Shown: positions 1 to 11,111, numbered from the stretch's first letter. The stretch is DNA of 47,165 nt from JBGQMW01 sp963769845 (GCA_963769845.1 CAVYNL010000031.1:1-47165); one strand, 5' to 3'. Made by a program: numbers and translations. The notes: generated by a model not told the origin, from the letters alone.

Positions 1-111
1 AAGTGCTATCGATAAACCCACTATCTAAATGAACATTGTTAATTTCCACACAACATTACAGAAAAAGAGGGAAGAAAGGTTAGGACTCTTTATCGTAGCC
101 TACCGCGCGCC

Positions 112-1385
112 TCAGCCCAGTCCCGAGGGACTGGAGGTCTGATACTTGTTCCCGATCCAAACGTTGCCAGTACCTGTCATGTCCCAGTAGAGGTCGAACT
201 GACCGCTATTCTTCACGATGTTTCCTGCCACGAGGTTGTTGCTCGATCCATCGGTGAGCGCGATGCCCCACTGCGCACTGTTCTTGATCACATTGGCCGT
301 CACAGTGTGCCGTCGGCGTGGTCCACCCACACGCCCACATAGCTCCCAGTAATGGTATTACCACTGACCACCGCCTTCAGGTGCTTTTGGTGTTGTAGTC
401 ATACAAGAGACATGGCTCCCCTGGCTGACCTGAAGAATCTGGTTGTCCGTGATGTACACCGTAGATGGCGTAGTGCCGGACACGAAGGTGTCCTGTCCAG
501 CCACTATACCCCCGAAATCTATCACGTTCGAATTCGGTTCCCGCAGACAATTATCTTGCTGTTGTACGCGTCATAGAAGCCCGTCGACCCGTAGGAGTTG
601 GTGATCGTGTTGTAGCAGACCGTGACCTTTGCGTTGACAAGCTCGCCAAACCAGGCCCAGATTCTTCGGAATTGAACACACTGTTGGTCACCGAAAAAGT
701 GCCGGAAATCGGAATCATTTGCGCCAGGGCGTTGGTCCACCCCTCCGGCAGCAATTGACCCAGTAGATGATCCCGTTCCACATGTTGAACGTGCTTGGTC
801 CCACGGCGTCCCCTGACGCTCCGAGCACCGTCACGTGGTCAATCGTGGCAGAGGCTTGCTTCTGGCCGGTAATACGATCGCTGCGTAGAGCGAAGTATAG
901 GGTGTGCCCAGCAGGTCCCAGCCCATGGTCGGCGCTGTATATGGATCGGTGAGCGTCATCCCGAAGATGCGGACGATCCGCCACGAAGGTCGATAGGTTC
1001 GGCCAAGGATTCTGCGGCCCAGACAGTCCCGCCCAAAACGGGATTGTGTTAGTGTTGTATTCGGCCGCGGGAGACGGCAAGTTCGGAAGCGCTTGGATGG
1101 TGGTCCATTGCTGACCCATCCCGACGAAGCTGCCTTGGAACCCGTACACGGTAATTGCGCTGTGTAGTAGGTTCCCTTCCAACTGGACCGTGCATCCTGG
1201 ACCGTGCGCCACGGCGGCGTCGAACGCGGCTTGGATGTTCGCGGTGTCGTCATGCCCGTTCGTCGGCCAGACAGTGTAGGTTCGCGTGCGTTTGGTGAAG
1301 GATTAGCGTTTACTTTTGGTGCAAGTAGCCCAAACATTGACAAGCACAAAATGCCTATAATCACTAGTCCTAGCATTCTATTCAT
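112..1385 (-). pseudogene. Degraded secreted beta-helix protein
   Basis: Remnant of an exported right-handed beta-helix protein, split over at least five frames. The first piece starts at ATG 1385 behind an AGGGAGA ribosome site and has a signal peptide (hydrophobic VIIGILCLSMFGLLA followed by VNANPSP). After a frame change near 1290 it reads GHDDTANIQAAFDAAVAHG, the usual opening of pectate-lyase-3-type beta-helices. Later pieces read ATIDHVTVLGASGDAV, VTVCYNTITNSYGSTG and, at the end, TANVIKNSAQWGIAL and NLVAGNIVKNSG, the Asn-rich rungs of PbH1 repeats. Frame changes lie near 1290, 960-900, 780, 690 and 520-330. A role in binding or cleaving extracellular polysaccharide is inferred from the family; no catalytic residues can be assigned. 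The last piece stops at 112, next to a GCGCGC at 105-110. Confidence 0.75.
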
Positions 1386-1607
1386 TTTTTCTTTTCTCCC
1401 TTAATCAGGTGAATTTATAGTCGTAGCAGAAAAAATAGGTAGTCATTTTTGCAGGGATAAACAAGCAAAAAAAGGACTGGAAGGCGAAAAGCCAAATTCA
1501 TTGAAGCCCTGGTTAAGAATTAACAGCGCAAATCATGAAAAGCGAACAACGAATCTCAAAACTGCCAAATTTTCGATCATTGAAGGCTAGATTGACCTTC
1601 TTGTTTT

Positions 1608-4600
1608 TTACTTGTTTTTCATTATGTGCTGGTCTACGTATCGTTTGACTGTTTCTTTCTCATAGTAGATTCGCATCTTCATGATTTTGCCGCCGCGGCC
1701 CCGTTCTCCCGGAAAGACTCTTCTTCAACCAGCCCTCGCCTCTCCAGTTCAGATATGGCTGGCCCTCGACCACCTCGTGCCGCATACACGCTCGACCTTG
1801 ATACTTTTTCGCTCTTTATGATGCCCATCAGGGTTCTCCACCCAGATTTTTCCAGTGATATTCGTCGCTTCATGTAATCTTCTACAAAAGAGCCTATCAA
1901 ATATTCGAATATTCTCTTGGCATCTTTGGCTGTAAACTCAAATGTGAATCTCGGATGAACAGTTACGCGAACTTGTTCGGGTTTACACGTTTTGAATCTT
2001 CCCACATCGTCGACAAAAACTACCTTGGGACTTAGGCTAGTGGTGCCTGGTCGACTGATTGCATGCTGAACTTAATCGATTCAATTTTGAGGGGTTCAAG
2101 CTTCTTCCCTTTCAGGTCTATCGAGTTGTTTTCTATGCTTAACTGCGAAGGCAAGACGGTCGCTTTCAAACACCGTGGTATTAATTCGTTAACTCTAACA
2201 AGCAAGGCTGGGTTTTTGCCAACATTAGCGAGGTCAATTCGAACATCGAGTTCTTCCCCGACTGTTGCTTCCTCCGGAGCCGTGAGATACGCTTCGATAT
2301 CAGCGTGCTCAAACCTCTCCAACCCAACCGCGCTCTCATAAGTTGGACTTGGGGTCGAGAAGGCCGTAGTTGTAGAAACAATCGTTGGTGCGCTCAACAC
2401 TTCGTCAAGAGACAAGGCCAACTCCCGCTCCTCCTTCACCTTTTCAAGCAGTCTGAGCACCTGCTCCCTTTTTGCAGCATGTTCTGCTTTCGCAAACGAG
2501 CCAGCTGACATTTGCAAAACCTTTTCTGCAACGGCACAGAGCTTGGCTTTTTTTCCAGGGTCGGTTTCTTTTTCAGCATTGCCCATGTATACATAGGCGT
2601 CGAAGAGTAGTTTGGTAGCTTTAGCGTATTCCGAAGCAGTTTGCAAGTCTGCTTTGATATAGTAGTTGGAGGCGCCTGCGAGATGCTGTACGGCTACGGC
2701 ATGCAATGCTTGGTCTCTCGTGTCGGCGAACTTTGTTCCCACTTCAAGTGCTTTACAGAATCGACTGTGCCCCACCACCAGCATCTTTGTTCTCTCGTTT
2801 GCACAGAAGTCCTTGGCTTTTTCGAAAAGCTCGGATGCCTCAGCATACAGTGGGGGTGAAGCTTCAGCTTCGGCTAGGGTCATTTTCTGCCAAGCCCGAG
2901 AAAGCGTTGTAATGAATTTCATCTCTCTTTGTTCTTGTTCTGACTCTAACGTTTGACCTATTTTCTCGAATTGTTCCACTGCTGAGCCGTATTTTTCAGA
3001 GCTGGAGTAGTGATCGCCTTTCTTGTCAAGGACTTTTGCCTCTTCGATTGCGATTCTGGCTAAGCAGTATTCATGCCTCATGTCTGAGGCTTTGACCATA
3101 TTGGTTGCCATTTCCTTCTCGTCGGCATCTTCAATCTTGCTAAACCCATTTTGGATAGACTTCTTGGTTTCGTCAAAAAGTTTAGCGGCTTGCTTGAAGA
3201 CTTGTATGGCCTCTTCACACTGTTCCTTTCTGCTCAAGTCTTCCGCGTATTCGACGCTGGCCCAGGCGCAATAGTTTGGAGCGAGATAACTCCATTTTTT
3301 GAGCGATCTGTGCAAGTTAGCAGCTTTCTCGAAGTGTTCCTTTGCCAAGCCATACTCTTGTCTTTCGTGATGATGCCTTGCCTTCTCGATTTCACTCCAA
3401 GCCTGCATGTAAGACGCATGATCTTGGTAGAGGCTTTTGAGCTGCGGGATTTTTTCTACCGCATCCTTGTAACTGTTACAGGCAAGAGCAAAGCTTTCAG
3501 CAGCTTCCAAATGCTCACCCAACACGTCGCAAGTTGTGGCGGCTTTCCACCGACACTCTGCAACCCGACTTCTCAAATTGATTTTCTGATACGATTCAAC
3601 CGCCTCATCGAAGACTTTCACAGCTCTCCTCAAAACCTCTCTGTCGTTGGTAATCTCGTAAAGACGGCCAAGCCTAGACGCCTTGCCTATATTGGAGTAA
3701 GCCTAATTGAGTGTGAAACGGGGACGCGCTCTCGCTGAGCAACGCTACTTCCGTGGTGCAAAATCTCAACGCATTTTCCAAGTCAAGTACCGCTTCTTGG
3801 ACCATGTTCTTCTCCTCTGGAGCGTCTTTTGCCAACTCTGCAAGTCTATATTTGAATTGAGCCAGTCCTGCTTGCATCCAGCCGCGATTCCAGTAGTTGA
3901 AGGGCTGGATTTGTTCCGTCATTCTGACGGCTTCTTCCCTGTGTTTCATTGCCTCCTGCAGAATTGCCTTTTTCTTCTCTGTCCTCTTTTCAAGGTCAAC
4001 CATGGGATCTAACGTAAGGCTGGATACGTGATGCCCGTAAATTATGGCTTCGATGTATCCAGAAGACTCTGCTCGTTTCAGTCCCTCTCTTGCAGCTGCT
4101 ATTGCCTTTTCGCGCAAGGCTTGCTTTTTCTTCACATCTGTTTCATGGCGGGCCAAGAAAGTGAAATGCTCAGCGTCAACGGCTTCGACCCACCAATAGT
4201 CCGTCCGTGGACTGATGAAGGAGATTGGGAGATAATGTCGCTTCGCATCTTCAGCGTATTGCAAGGCTGTCTCAGTAAGGCGCTGATGTTCATCAGGGTC
4301 TTCCGTTATATATCTCTTCCAGGCAGTATGGTATGCTAACCAATCCAGCGCACAGCCGATATTGAATTTATCCTTTGTTTTCTTGCCTTGCTCCAGGGCT
4401 TCTCCAAGGCTCTTTAGGGCTTCATCGGTAGCCGCACCTCCCCATAAGATTTCTTGAGGCCCAAAAATAGGCCAAGTCAATTCACTCAAGGCTACATTTT
4501 CAGATATCTCCTTGGCCCGCGCCCAGTAGTCACGAGCTTTCTGACATCCTGTTTCCTTCTCTTCAGCGTCCAAGAAACTGTAAGCGAACACTCCCAGACA

Positions 4601-5201
4601 GAAGGCTGTTCTTGCATAGGCTCTTGCAAGTTCACAGGGGCATTCAATTGAGGAAAGAAACTTTATTGTTTGCTCTCCATATTCCACCGCTTCTCTAAAT
4701 CAATTTATCTCGGGCTTGAAAATTCCATTCGAGATCGAATCCAAGAGCAATACTGCTTGAAAGTTGGTTGTAAGTTCTCCCATATTGAGAGGCCTCTCCA
4801 GCCTCTCCGAAAACCTTCAGAGACTCCTTAGTCAGACTCCAAGACTCGTTGAGCACCCTCTTCTTCTCAGGCACTTCAGACGCAAGCCAATAACCCAAGT
4901 ACGCGATCATGGCGTCGCAACGAAGTATTCTCCCCTTCTTTGTTGGTTCATTCAGTTTTTTAATGAGTTCCTTCGCCTTCTCATAATTCAGAATAGCCTG
5001 GCGCAATCTTTGCCTAAACTCGTCCTTGCTTTCAGCTTGAAACGCAAAACGGTAGAATGCATATCCCAACCTCTCATGAATTTCTCCCCTCTTCGAGAAA
5101 TCATGTTGGGGCAGCAGATTCAAGGCTTTCTCATATGATTCGGCAGCTCCAGACCAATCATATTCCTTCTCTGACTGTTCTGCCTGATGCAGAATCTCCT
5201 C
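1608..5201 (-). pseudogene. Giant TPR protein with C-terminal winged helix (four frameshifts)
   Basis: One gene of about 1,200 codons, now in four large open pieces. The first three (5201-4695, 4687-3674, 3672-2032) are helical TPR-like repeats rich in A, E and K, with units such as AAESYEKALNLLPQ and AVKVFDEAVESYQKINLRS. The last reads SPKVVFVDDVGRFKTCKPE, then a winged-helix-like segment with SGWRTLMGIIKSEKVSRSS and, after the final shift, RVFPGERGRGGKIMKM, ending HIMKNK at 1608. Each junction can be repaired by one base: TTT to TT at 4697-4699, GG to G near 3680, CC to CCC at 2035-2036 and AA to AAA near 1720. An in-frame TGA at 5202-5204 leaves no clear start, so the N-terminus may be lost. 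A signalling or scaffold role is typical of TPR proteins; no partner is visible. Confidence 0.7.
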
Positions 5202-5204
5202 TCA

Positions 5205-5486
5205 AGCTTAAAGCCCCGGACATACCCAGAAGACCACAATGTTGTTATCTGCCTGCACTTCAAAAGGGTTTTCATAGCACAGTCTGTTCAGCGTTTTCAC
5301 CAGAACGCGCTCCGCTCGCATTACTAAAGAGACGCTCCAAGCGATTGCATGGTTCTTGGTTCATCCTTGAGTTGGGGCGCGTAATTTCAAAGGCCGCCTT
5401 CTTAAAGTTTCTCCCTATCTTTCCAAGCAATTTAAAATGGCTTTCCATTGGCTCTGGCGTATCGATCGATAGCGCGCGCTAGAGGG
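5205..5486. other. Gene-poor stretch
   Basis: No convincing gene. A minus-strand ORF of 58 codons (5448 to 5272, beginning MESHFKLLGKIGRNFKK) has no recognisable family and may be chance. The stretch ends with TCGATCGATA and the 12-base palindrome TAGCGCGCGCTA at 5470-5481. The broken gene on the plus strand begins immediately after it. Confidence 0.4.
5472..5479. repeat. (GC)4 palindrome
   Basis: GCGCGCGC inside the 12-base perfect palindrome TAGCGCGCGCTA. The downstream gene starts abruptly after it without a start codon, as if joined here. Confidence 0.8.
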
Positions 5487-6013
5487 TGAATACCAACTTG
5501 GTCTCGCAAAAGCGATTGCATCTTCTGAACTGGAACTTCGATTTCCTGATGTTAAGGACTTGGTAAGGAAACTTTTCGGAGAGAAGAAGACTGAGGACCT
5601 TCAGTTTGTCGGCAAGATTCAAACAATTCTGAAAAAGATGGAGAAAAGTGGCATATCAAGATCCTACCGAAAGAAAAGCCATGGGAGCTTCAAAGGTACG
5701 CTTATGTTCTTTCAAGTTTCATGATGTGGAAAAAAATCAGATTGCTCTGGCCACTAAGGCTGAAATCGAGAAAACACGAGGGTTAATCCATTCTCAGTCC
5801 AGCAAAGCCAACGAAGCTGTAGCGCGGCCCAAACATACCATCAACATCAACGCAGGGATTCTGCTTTTGATATTTGTCACTGTGGTCTCTTACTCAGCAA
5901 TTATATGGACTCTCACTCTGTCTACAGTTGACTTGGTGGTTTTTGCGTCCGCATTTTGCGCAGCAATCACATGTTCGATACTCCTAGGCATCTTAATCTC
6001 AAGAAGAAAGTGA
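5487..6013 (+). pseudogene. Winged-helix membrane protein, 5'-truncated and frameshifted
   Basis: Reads EGEYQLGLAKAIASSELEL, FPDVKDLVRKLFGEKKTED and FVGKIQTILKKMEKSGI, a winged-helix-type segment. A short stretch in another frame follows (ILPKEKPWELQRYA, about 5660-5705), then from about 5715 LCSFKFHDVEKNQIALATKAEIEKTR and two transmembrane helices (ILLLIFVTVVSYSAIIW and LVVFASAFCAAITCSILLG), ending SRRK at 6013. The pieces fit one small membrane-anchored DNA-binding protein of a type common in uncultured archaea. Two single-base frame changes lie near 5655 and 5712. There is no start codon: the frame runs straight back into GCGCGCGC at 5472-5479. The proposed regulatory role is inference. 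Confidence 0.55.
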
Positions 6014-6056
6014 CTTGCTAGAGCCATTTTTCCGCGCACTCATCATTCAAACACTT

Positions 6057-6602
6057 CTAGAACGGTACTAGTTCTTTCGTATTTGTCAAGAATACTTTTC
6101 TCAATTTGCTCCTTGAGATATGGTTCCATTCTTTACCGCTTCTGTTATGGTAGAATACAAAACAGTAGTCCCAGTCGCCAGTCATGTAGCCGAATGATGC
6201 TTTTGCGAGGGCAGTCCTTAACCGTGAGCCACTGCGTCCTTGAGTTGGAGTCCCTGAATGGTCCAATTCTATCAGGTATCAGCTTCGGTCTCGTTACTGC
6301 AATGTCTGGAAAAATACCCATACCACCGAAGAGAGCATAAGGACTCTTCTTACCTTCAAATCCGCCCAAGAACAATTCAAGCGGAACATGTTCACCTTCG
6401 ACGTAGGCTGATCTCTCAACATCCTCTTCGGGAAAAGCTCTGCTCGAAAAACCTTTTTTACAACATTGCCCACTTTGGATTTTGCAACAGTGTCCCAGTC
6501 CTTCTTTCTGAACTCAATGTCCTTCTCAATTGAGTCGAAAACTCTTTCACTTTTCAGGTTAGCGACAAGATTGGAAATGAATTCCTCAATCTTAGGTTCC
6601 AT
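6057..6602 (-). pseudogene. Nuclease-like conserved protein, three frames
   Basis: Three overlapping open pieces make one protein of about 180 residues. The first, from ATG 6602, reads MEPKIEEFISNLVANLKSER and RKKDWDTVAKSKVGNVVKKVF. The second has LELFLGGFEGKKSPYALFGGMGIFPDIAVTRPK. The third has IELDHSGTPTQGRSG, then LRTALAKASFGYMTGDWDYC and VFYHNRSGKEW. The order FPD ... IEL ... helix ... WDYCFVFYHN resembles a PD-(D/E)xK nuclease core, but the lysine expected after IEL is D here, so the site looks damaged or the match is coincidental. The frame changes lie near 6400 and 6265. Function is not established. It faces away from the broken gene on its left. Confidence 0.5.
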
Positions 6603-6747
6603 TAGCATTCATCGACGCCTCTATGATGAGAAGCCAACGTAGCGGTATTAGGCTTTTGAGGTTCCGCATGCTCTTTTGTGGAATACTGCAAAAGGTGCGC
6701 GCGTTAGGAAGTATGATGGCGAGGCTAGCGCGCGTTTAATAGGAGTG

Positions 6748-6993
6748 CTATGAAGGCAAAAGTTCGTTGCAGATGCGGTAGTGTGTTAGGAACGTTCGTC
6801 CTTTTTCCGTCATGCTTACCCTGGTGCGCTTTCTCCCTACTTGCTCAAATTCTATCAGGCCATTCTGTACAAGGTTCTTGCCGTGTGAGTAGTTGATGCC
6901 TACTCTGCCGAACAGTCGAGTTGGCGCGGTGTTCGGTGCCTTAGCAATTTCTTCCAGGAGCGCACCTGCCAAGTCTTTCTTGCCACGTGACAT
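6748..6993 (-). CDS. Small winged-helix transcription regulator
   Basis: An 81-residue protein beginning MSRGKKDLAGALLEEIAKAP. It reads as one winged helix: helix 1 (LAGALLEEIA), a recognition region (TRLFGRVGINYSHGKNLVQNG), then the wing LIEFEQVGRKRTRVSMTEKG and a last helix RTFLTHYRICNELLP. The T-x-KG-x-x-F-L ending is typical of the small archaeal regulators related to ArnR-type proteins. An upstream start at 7029 adds 12 hydrophobic residues that do not fit the fold, so ATG 6993 is preferred. The gene is intact among broken neighbours. Its target is unknown. Two GCGCGC copies (6697, 6728) lie just beyond its 3' end. Confidence 0.75.
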   Translation of the reverse strand: MSRGKKDLAGALLEEIAKAPNTAPTRLFGRVGINYSHGKNLVQNGLIEFEQVGRKRTRVSMTEKGRTFLTHYRICNELLPS

Positions 6994-7916
6994 AACAATA
7001 GCATATTGAATCACGGCGCATATTAGCATTGTTGACTTTGATTAAGTATCGGCGTACAATAACCTTCTTTTTGGAGATTAGCTTCACTATTAGGTCAGTT
7101 ATTCATTTGGCCGCCTCTGAGTGGCGCTAGAGCTGACTGTTTTGCACAGAAGAAGCCAAGACCAGTTGAGGAAACGGCAGATTCGCAGATTGATACTCAT
7201 TGCCAGTTTTCATGATAATGTTAGGTGCGAGACCGTTTCGAAGATGTCTCGAGCTGACGTTCTCGGCCTGCTAAATGGGCCTGTTCAAGTAAGCAATGTG
7301 CCAGACGTGGAGAAGGGCGAGGTCTTGGTTGATTCTCGTGGCCAGGGAAGTTTTCAGCGTTGAAAAAACTGGGGGGCGGGTCAATTTTGGCAGGTAAGAC
7401 AGCTCGCAAAATTGTGGTAGCCCGTCGTTTTTTTCAGTTGCGAAGGGCTGTGAAGGTTGACAAAGAATTGCTCTAGTTTCGTTTTCCACATAAAATAGGA
7501 CGTAAACTCCCAGCAACATTATTGCTCCAGCTATCAATTGTATGAAAGAGAATGGCCCGCGGGCGCATAGATGGCCTAACAGCTTGTGGCAACAAACCAT
7601 GTAGAAGGCGGAAGTTTGAAAGAAAAGTTATATTTCATCAGTTTAGAAAACGCTCCTAGAATAAGTGCGCGCGATGAAGTCTCAGAATTTCTAACCCAAC
7701 ACGCTCTCCAGAAAGATATTTGCTACCGCGCATAGTAACTTGTCGCACATTACAATTCTTTCAACATAGGCAGACGGGAGTCCAAAAATAATAGCTGTTA
7801 CAGAACCTTCGTAGAAAAGATTTTTTTGACGGTTTGTTACGGTCGGCGCGCGGCAAATCTTCAACGCACACTAGACACGTGAAACAGATTTAAAGCATGG
7901 TTGCCAAGTCTGTCCT
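6994..7916. other. Gene-poor decayed stretch
   Basis: No intact gene. On the minus strand around 7480-7570 a membrane-like fragment reads SFIQLIAGAIMLLGVYVLFYVENETR, probably one surviving transmembrane helix of a lost protein. The open frame at 7121-7363 (+) has no recognisable composition or start site. GCGCGC occurs at 7667-7672 and 7846-7851. A run of seven T at 7821-7827 could end minus- or plus-strand transcripts but has no partner gene. Confidence 0.4.
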
Positions 7917-8606
7917 GTGTTCAAAGGTACTTATTATAAAGACAAGCTTTCTGCTAACAAATTGCTCAAGTGTTATGAAATAGCGGCTCCTAGAATAAAA
8001 CAGTATCTTGATGCGGAAATTCGATTCGTCATTTCCAATATTCGTGGTGCAGGTTTGGCTCTTGAACTTGGATGGGTTATGGAAGAGTTTTGAAAGCCGT
8101 GTCTCCCTTCGTTTCAATCATTGTTGGTAATGATATTTCACGGGCAAGTCTGGAGCTTGCGAAATCGTACATGAAGCCCTACAATACCTACAGAATAGTT
8201 CAGATGGATGCGTCTAACATGGCGTTCCCTCGTGTGTTTTTAACGCTGTGTTTTGCATCCAGAATGGCATCTCTGCATTTGGCGTGGACGAAAAGCGCCT
8301 TATCGCGGAATCCATAAGAGTGACAAGAAACGAAGGGTTGATTCTTTTTTCCAGCTACTCGGCCAAGATATGGCGAGAACGCCTTAACTGGTTTAGAATC
8401 AGTCTCAGATAGGTCTCCTGGGAGAAATAGACGAGGAGAAGACGCACGATGGAACTATTGTGTGCAAAGACGGGTTTAGAGCGATCACGGTCAGCGGTAG
8501 CCAGTTCGTTGAGTTATTCGACATGTTTGGATTGAATGCGTCCATCATTGAAGTAGACAGTTCCAGCACTTTTTGCAAAGTCATCAAGCAGAAAAATGCT
8601 GTTTGA
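7917..8606 (+). pseudogene. SAM-dependent methyltransferase, broken
   Basis: Fragments of a class I methyltransferase in successive frames. The N-terminal part reads KGTYYKDKLSANKLLKCYEIAAPR and ends in LALELG; the next base shift gives GYGRVLKAVSPFVSIIVGNDISRASLELA (glycine-rich SAM loop, then the acidic residue of strand 2). VQMDASNMAFP is motif II. A later frame gives AVFCIQNGISAFGVDEKR, SIRVTRNEGLILFSSYS and finally IVCKDGFRAITVSGSQFVELF, ending KQKNAV at 8606. Frame changes lie near 8070, 8235 and 8410. The start is uncertain; GTG 7917 is the first in frame. The substrate cannot be told. Homologues of this type often act on small molecules. Confidence 0.7.
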
Positions 8607-8628
8607 CCAGTCCAATGGTGACATACAA

Positions 8629-8636
8629 GCGCGCGC
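8629..8636. repeat. (GC)4 palindrome
   Basis: GCGCGCGC within AAGCGCGCGCTTTTT, 23 bases after the methyltransferase stop and upstream of the peptidase gene. The T run gives it a terminator-like look. Confidence 0.75.
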
Positions 8637-8709
8637 TTTTTGATGCGCTCAGTGCGACGCAGTTAAATATTCAGAAACCCTCGTTATATGATGTGGAAGT
8701 GACGAAGCG

Positions 8710-10471
8710 TTGCATTGGCGAGTTTTCCTACTGATAATGGCGCTGGCATCCTTGTTTCTTGCACAACCCAGTCAGGTTCCGAATAAATCAGTTTCAGGCG
8801 CAGGTCTGACCACAACCGAGTCTCAGATAATGGAATTGGTGAACGGAACTGAAGTCTATAACTATGACTTGGAGCTTGAGCAGATTGCCTACAATCACAC
8901 ACTGTCGGACTATTCTTTCAGGGCGGCCGGCTCGAGCGGAGCCAACGCCACGGCAGACTGGCTTCTGGAACAGTTTGCCGTGCTCGGCCTTGAGGCGCAC
9001 AAAGAACCTTTTCAGTTCACCACTTGGGACGTGCCAGCAAGCCTTCTCTGATCATTGACGATGACGGTGACCTCAAACACGACCGTGGACCAGTCGGAAA
9101 TCGCTCCCTTTCAGTGCGAACACTACAGTTGGCCGACTTCGCCCGGCGGCGTGTTCGCAGACCTTGTCATCTTGCCACTGCCGGCGGCTGCAAGCTACTC
9201 CGAAATAGGTGCAAGACCGATCGACATGACTGAATGGAACTCCATCAACACGACGGGCAAAATTCTCTTGATCGGGCAGAGAAATCAGGTGGGACAATTC
9301 TTGGCAAACGACGTACAGGAACAAGTTGGCCGCACAACCGCCGGCAGCGGTCGTCTACACTTGGTGGTACGATTTCATGTCGTTTGAACCAGACTTCTTC
9401 TCTTCAGCAGGCGGACGTCCGCATGCAGCCCAGTGGGGACCGTACTATTGGAACCTGCACATCCCCGTCGGCTTCACAGACTATGACGCCGGTCAGTGGA
9501 TCAGGAACAGAGAAAACAGCCTCAACGTTTCTGCCCAAGTCAGGGTCGAAGCCACCATCGGGTATGGACCAAACTACAACGTCGTTGCCAGACTGAACGG
9601 AACGAGGTATCCCGACAAACTCGTCATAGTCTCAAGCCATTATGACACGATCATGTCGAGCGGCTTCTGTGATAACGGCGCGGGCACCGCAGGAGTCTTG
9701 GAACTTGCGAGAGTGTTCACAGAGGCCAACAGAAGCGGGCTTATTCCGTCCAAAATACACGATTCTCTTCATCGCCTTCACCGGCGAGGAATGTAGACCT
9801 TGTCGGCTCAACTAACTATGTCATGCAGCACAAGACAGAGATGGGCAACACCGTCGCAGTCATCCACCTGGACTGTATCGGAAGCGACAACCTTTACGTA
9901 ACCGAAACAAGCCCAGGTCCGCAATTCGACCTAGACCAGCTAGTCCTAAAGGCCGGACAAGACATCGGAGTACCAGGACAAACAGAAACACCCGGCGGTT
10001 CTGACCAAGAAACATTCAGAGACCCATGCAGCAATCAACAACCAGTATTCGTTCTATTGGAGCCTGAGCGCAGGCATCTCGGACGCGTCGCCAGTCCAGT
10101 CCAGTGCCATGATCATCTCCTACCCACTGACTCCGACTGAAAAATTCAGCACAGGCTACCCTGGCTGGATCCACACTTCATACGACAATTCCACTTCCAC
10201 TGCAACACTGAACTGGGTCGAAACAGCTGACCTTGCCAACCACGTCAAAGTGGCGGCGCTGTCAATAAGCCGCATAGCAGCCTCGTTGATCGGAGACATC
10301 AACGACGACGGCGTTGTGGACATGAAGGACATCGGCTATGTGGCCAGAAGATTCGGCATCAACGCCACGAGCCCTCTCTGGGACCCGAATGCTGACATCG
10401 TAAGCGACGGCAAGATCGACATGAAAGACATAGGCACTGTGGCAAGGCACTTCGGAGAAACAGACCACTAA
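8710..10471 (+). pseudogene. Secreted M28-family peptidase with dockerin-like tail, frameshifted
   Basis: An exported metallopeptidase gene of about 585 codons in five frames. It starts at TTG 8710 with a signal peptide (FLLIMALASLFLA), then an M28-type N-terminal part (GSSGANATADWLLEQFAVLGL). The metal-binding core is readable: VSSHYDTIMSSGFCDNGAG (HxD and the bridging D), FIAFTGEEC (catalytic EE) and AVIHLDCIGSDN. The tail carries two Ca-binding, dockerin-like repeats: DINDDGVVDMKDIGYVARRF and ADIVSDGKIDMKDIGTVARH. Frame changes lie near 9045, 9325, 9760 and 10010-10110. Family knowledge says a zinc aminopeptidase or similar acting outside the cell. Both metal-binding halves and the tail survive, so the breaks may be recent or artefactual. 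Confidence 0.8.
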
Positions 10472-10640
10472 CCTCCTTTCTTTCCTTGTGTAGCGCGTTT
10501 GATTCACTGGCGAAGTTGGGCTTTTATAGACGAAAGACGCTAATACTTGCAGCTACAGGCGCGGAACTCAACAACAAGGTAAGTCAGAGAAAGTTCTGTG
10601 TCGCAGTTGCAAACGAGCTAGGTCTCGCCAGAAATGGGCA

Positions 10641-11084
10641 ATGGAGAACACACACATGTCTGCACGCGAAAAATCCTGCGGAGCTGTTGTCTTCAGGAAA
10701 GGCAGGGAAGTGGAATACCTGCTTCTGCACTACGAAGCTGGCCACTGGGACTACGTTAAAGGACAAGTTGAACCCAGCGAAACAGAAAGAGACACGGTCA
10801 TGAGGGAGCTGAAAGAGGAAACAAGCATTGAAGACGCCCATTTTGTCGAAGGTTTCAGAGAAGAAATAAGCTACTTCTACAGACGAGAGGGCAAGACCAT
10901 ACTCAAGAAAGTCGTATTCTTCCTGATTGAAGCCAAACAAAGCGAGGTCAGACTCTCCTACGAGCACATCGGTTATGAATGGCTCACCTTCCAGAAAGCC
11001 ATGGAAAGACTGACGTTTTCCAACGCAAGAAAAGTGCTCACCATAGCACACGATTTTCTGAAAGTTCACGGCATAGAACGCTAG
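10641..11084 (+). CDS. NUDIX hydrolase, Ap4A hydrolase-like
   Basis: A 147-residue NUDIX protein that would hydrolyse a nucleoside diphosphate linked to another group; the short single domain and the SCGAVVFRKGREVEYLLLH start resemble bis(5'-nucleosyl)-tetraphosphatases. The Nudix box at residues 41-63 reads GQVEPSETERDTVMRELKEE, then TSI: all metal-binding glutamates of REL-x-EE are present, but the usual glycine after EE-x is serine. The start may be ATG 10641 or ATG 10656 (MSAREKSCG); the second fits the family better. It lies between the peptidase and malate dehydrogenase genes and converges with the latter. The exact substrate is not shown by the sequence. Confidence 0.85.
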   Translation: MENTHMSAREKSCGAVVFRKGREVEYLLLHYEAGHWDYVKGQVEPSETERDTVMRELKEETSIEDAHFVEGFREEISYFYRREGKTILKKVVFFLIEAKQSEVRLSYEHIGYEWLTFQKAMERLTFSNARKVLTIAHDFLKVHGIER

Positions 11085-11111
11085 GCCCGTAAGCGTGCGC
11101 TTTCCGTTCGG

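Noticed and set aside
2063..5482. Several plus-strand frames opposite the TPR gene.
   Set aside because: They are antisense shadows: no conserved motif, and the minus strand shows clear TPR helices.
7121..7363. Plus-strand frame of 80 codons.
   Set aside because: No family, no ribosome site and no coding-like pattern; it lies in a decayed region.
8629..8643. AAGCGCGCGCTTTTT as a hairpin terminator.
   Set aside because: The palindrome has no loop and only 12 bases, too short for a stable hairpin, and the other octamers lack a T run.
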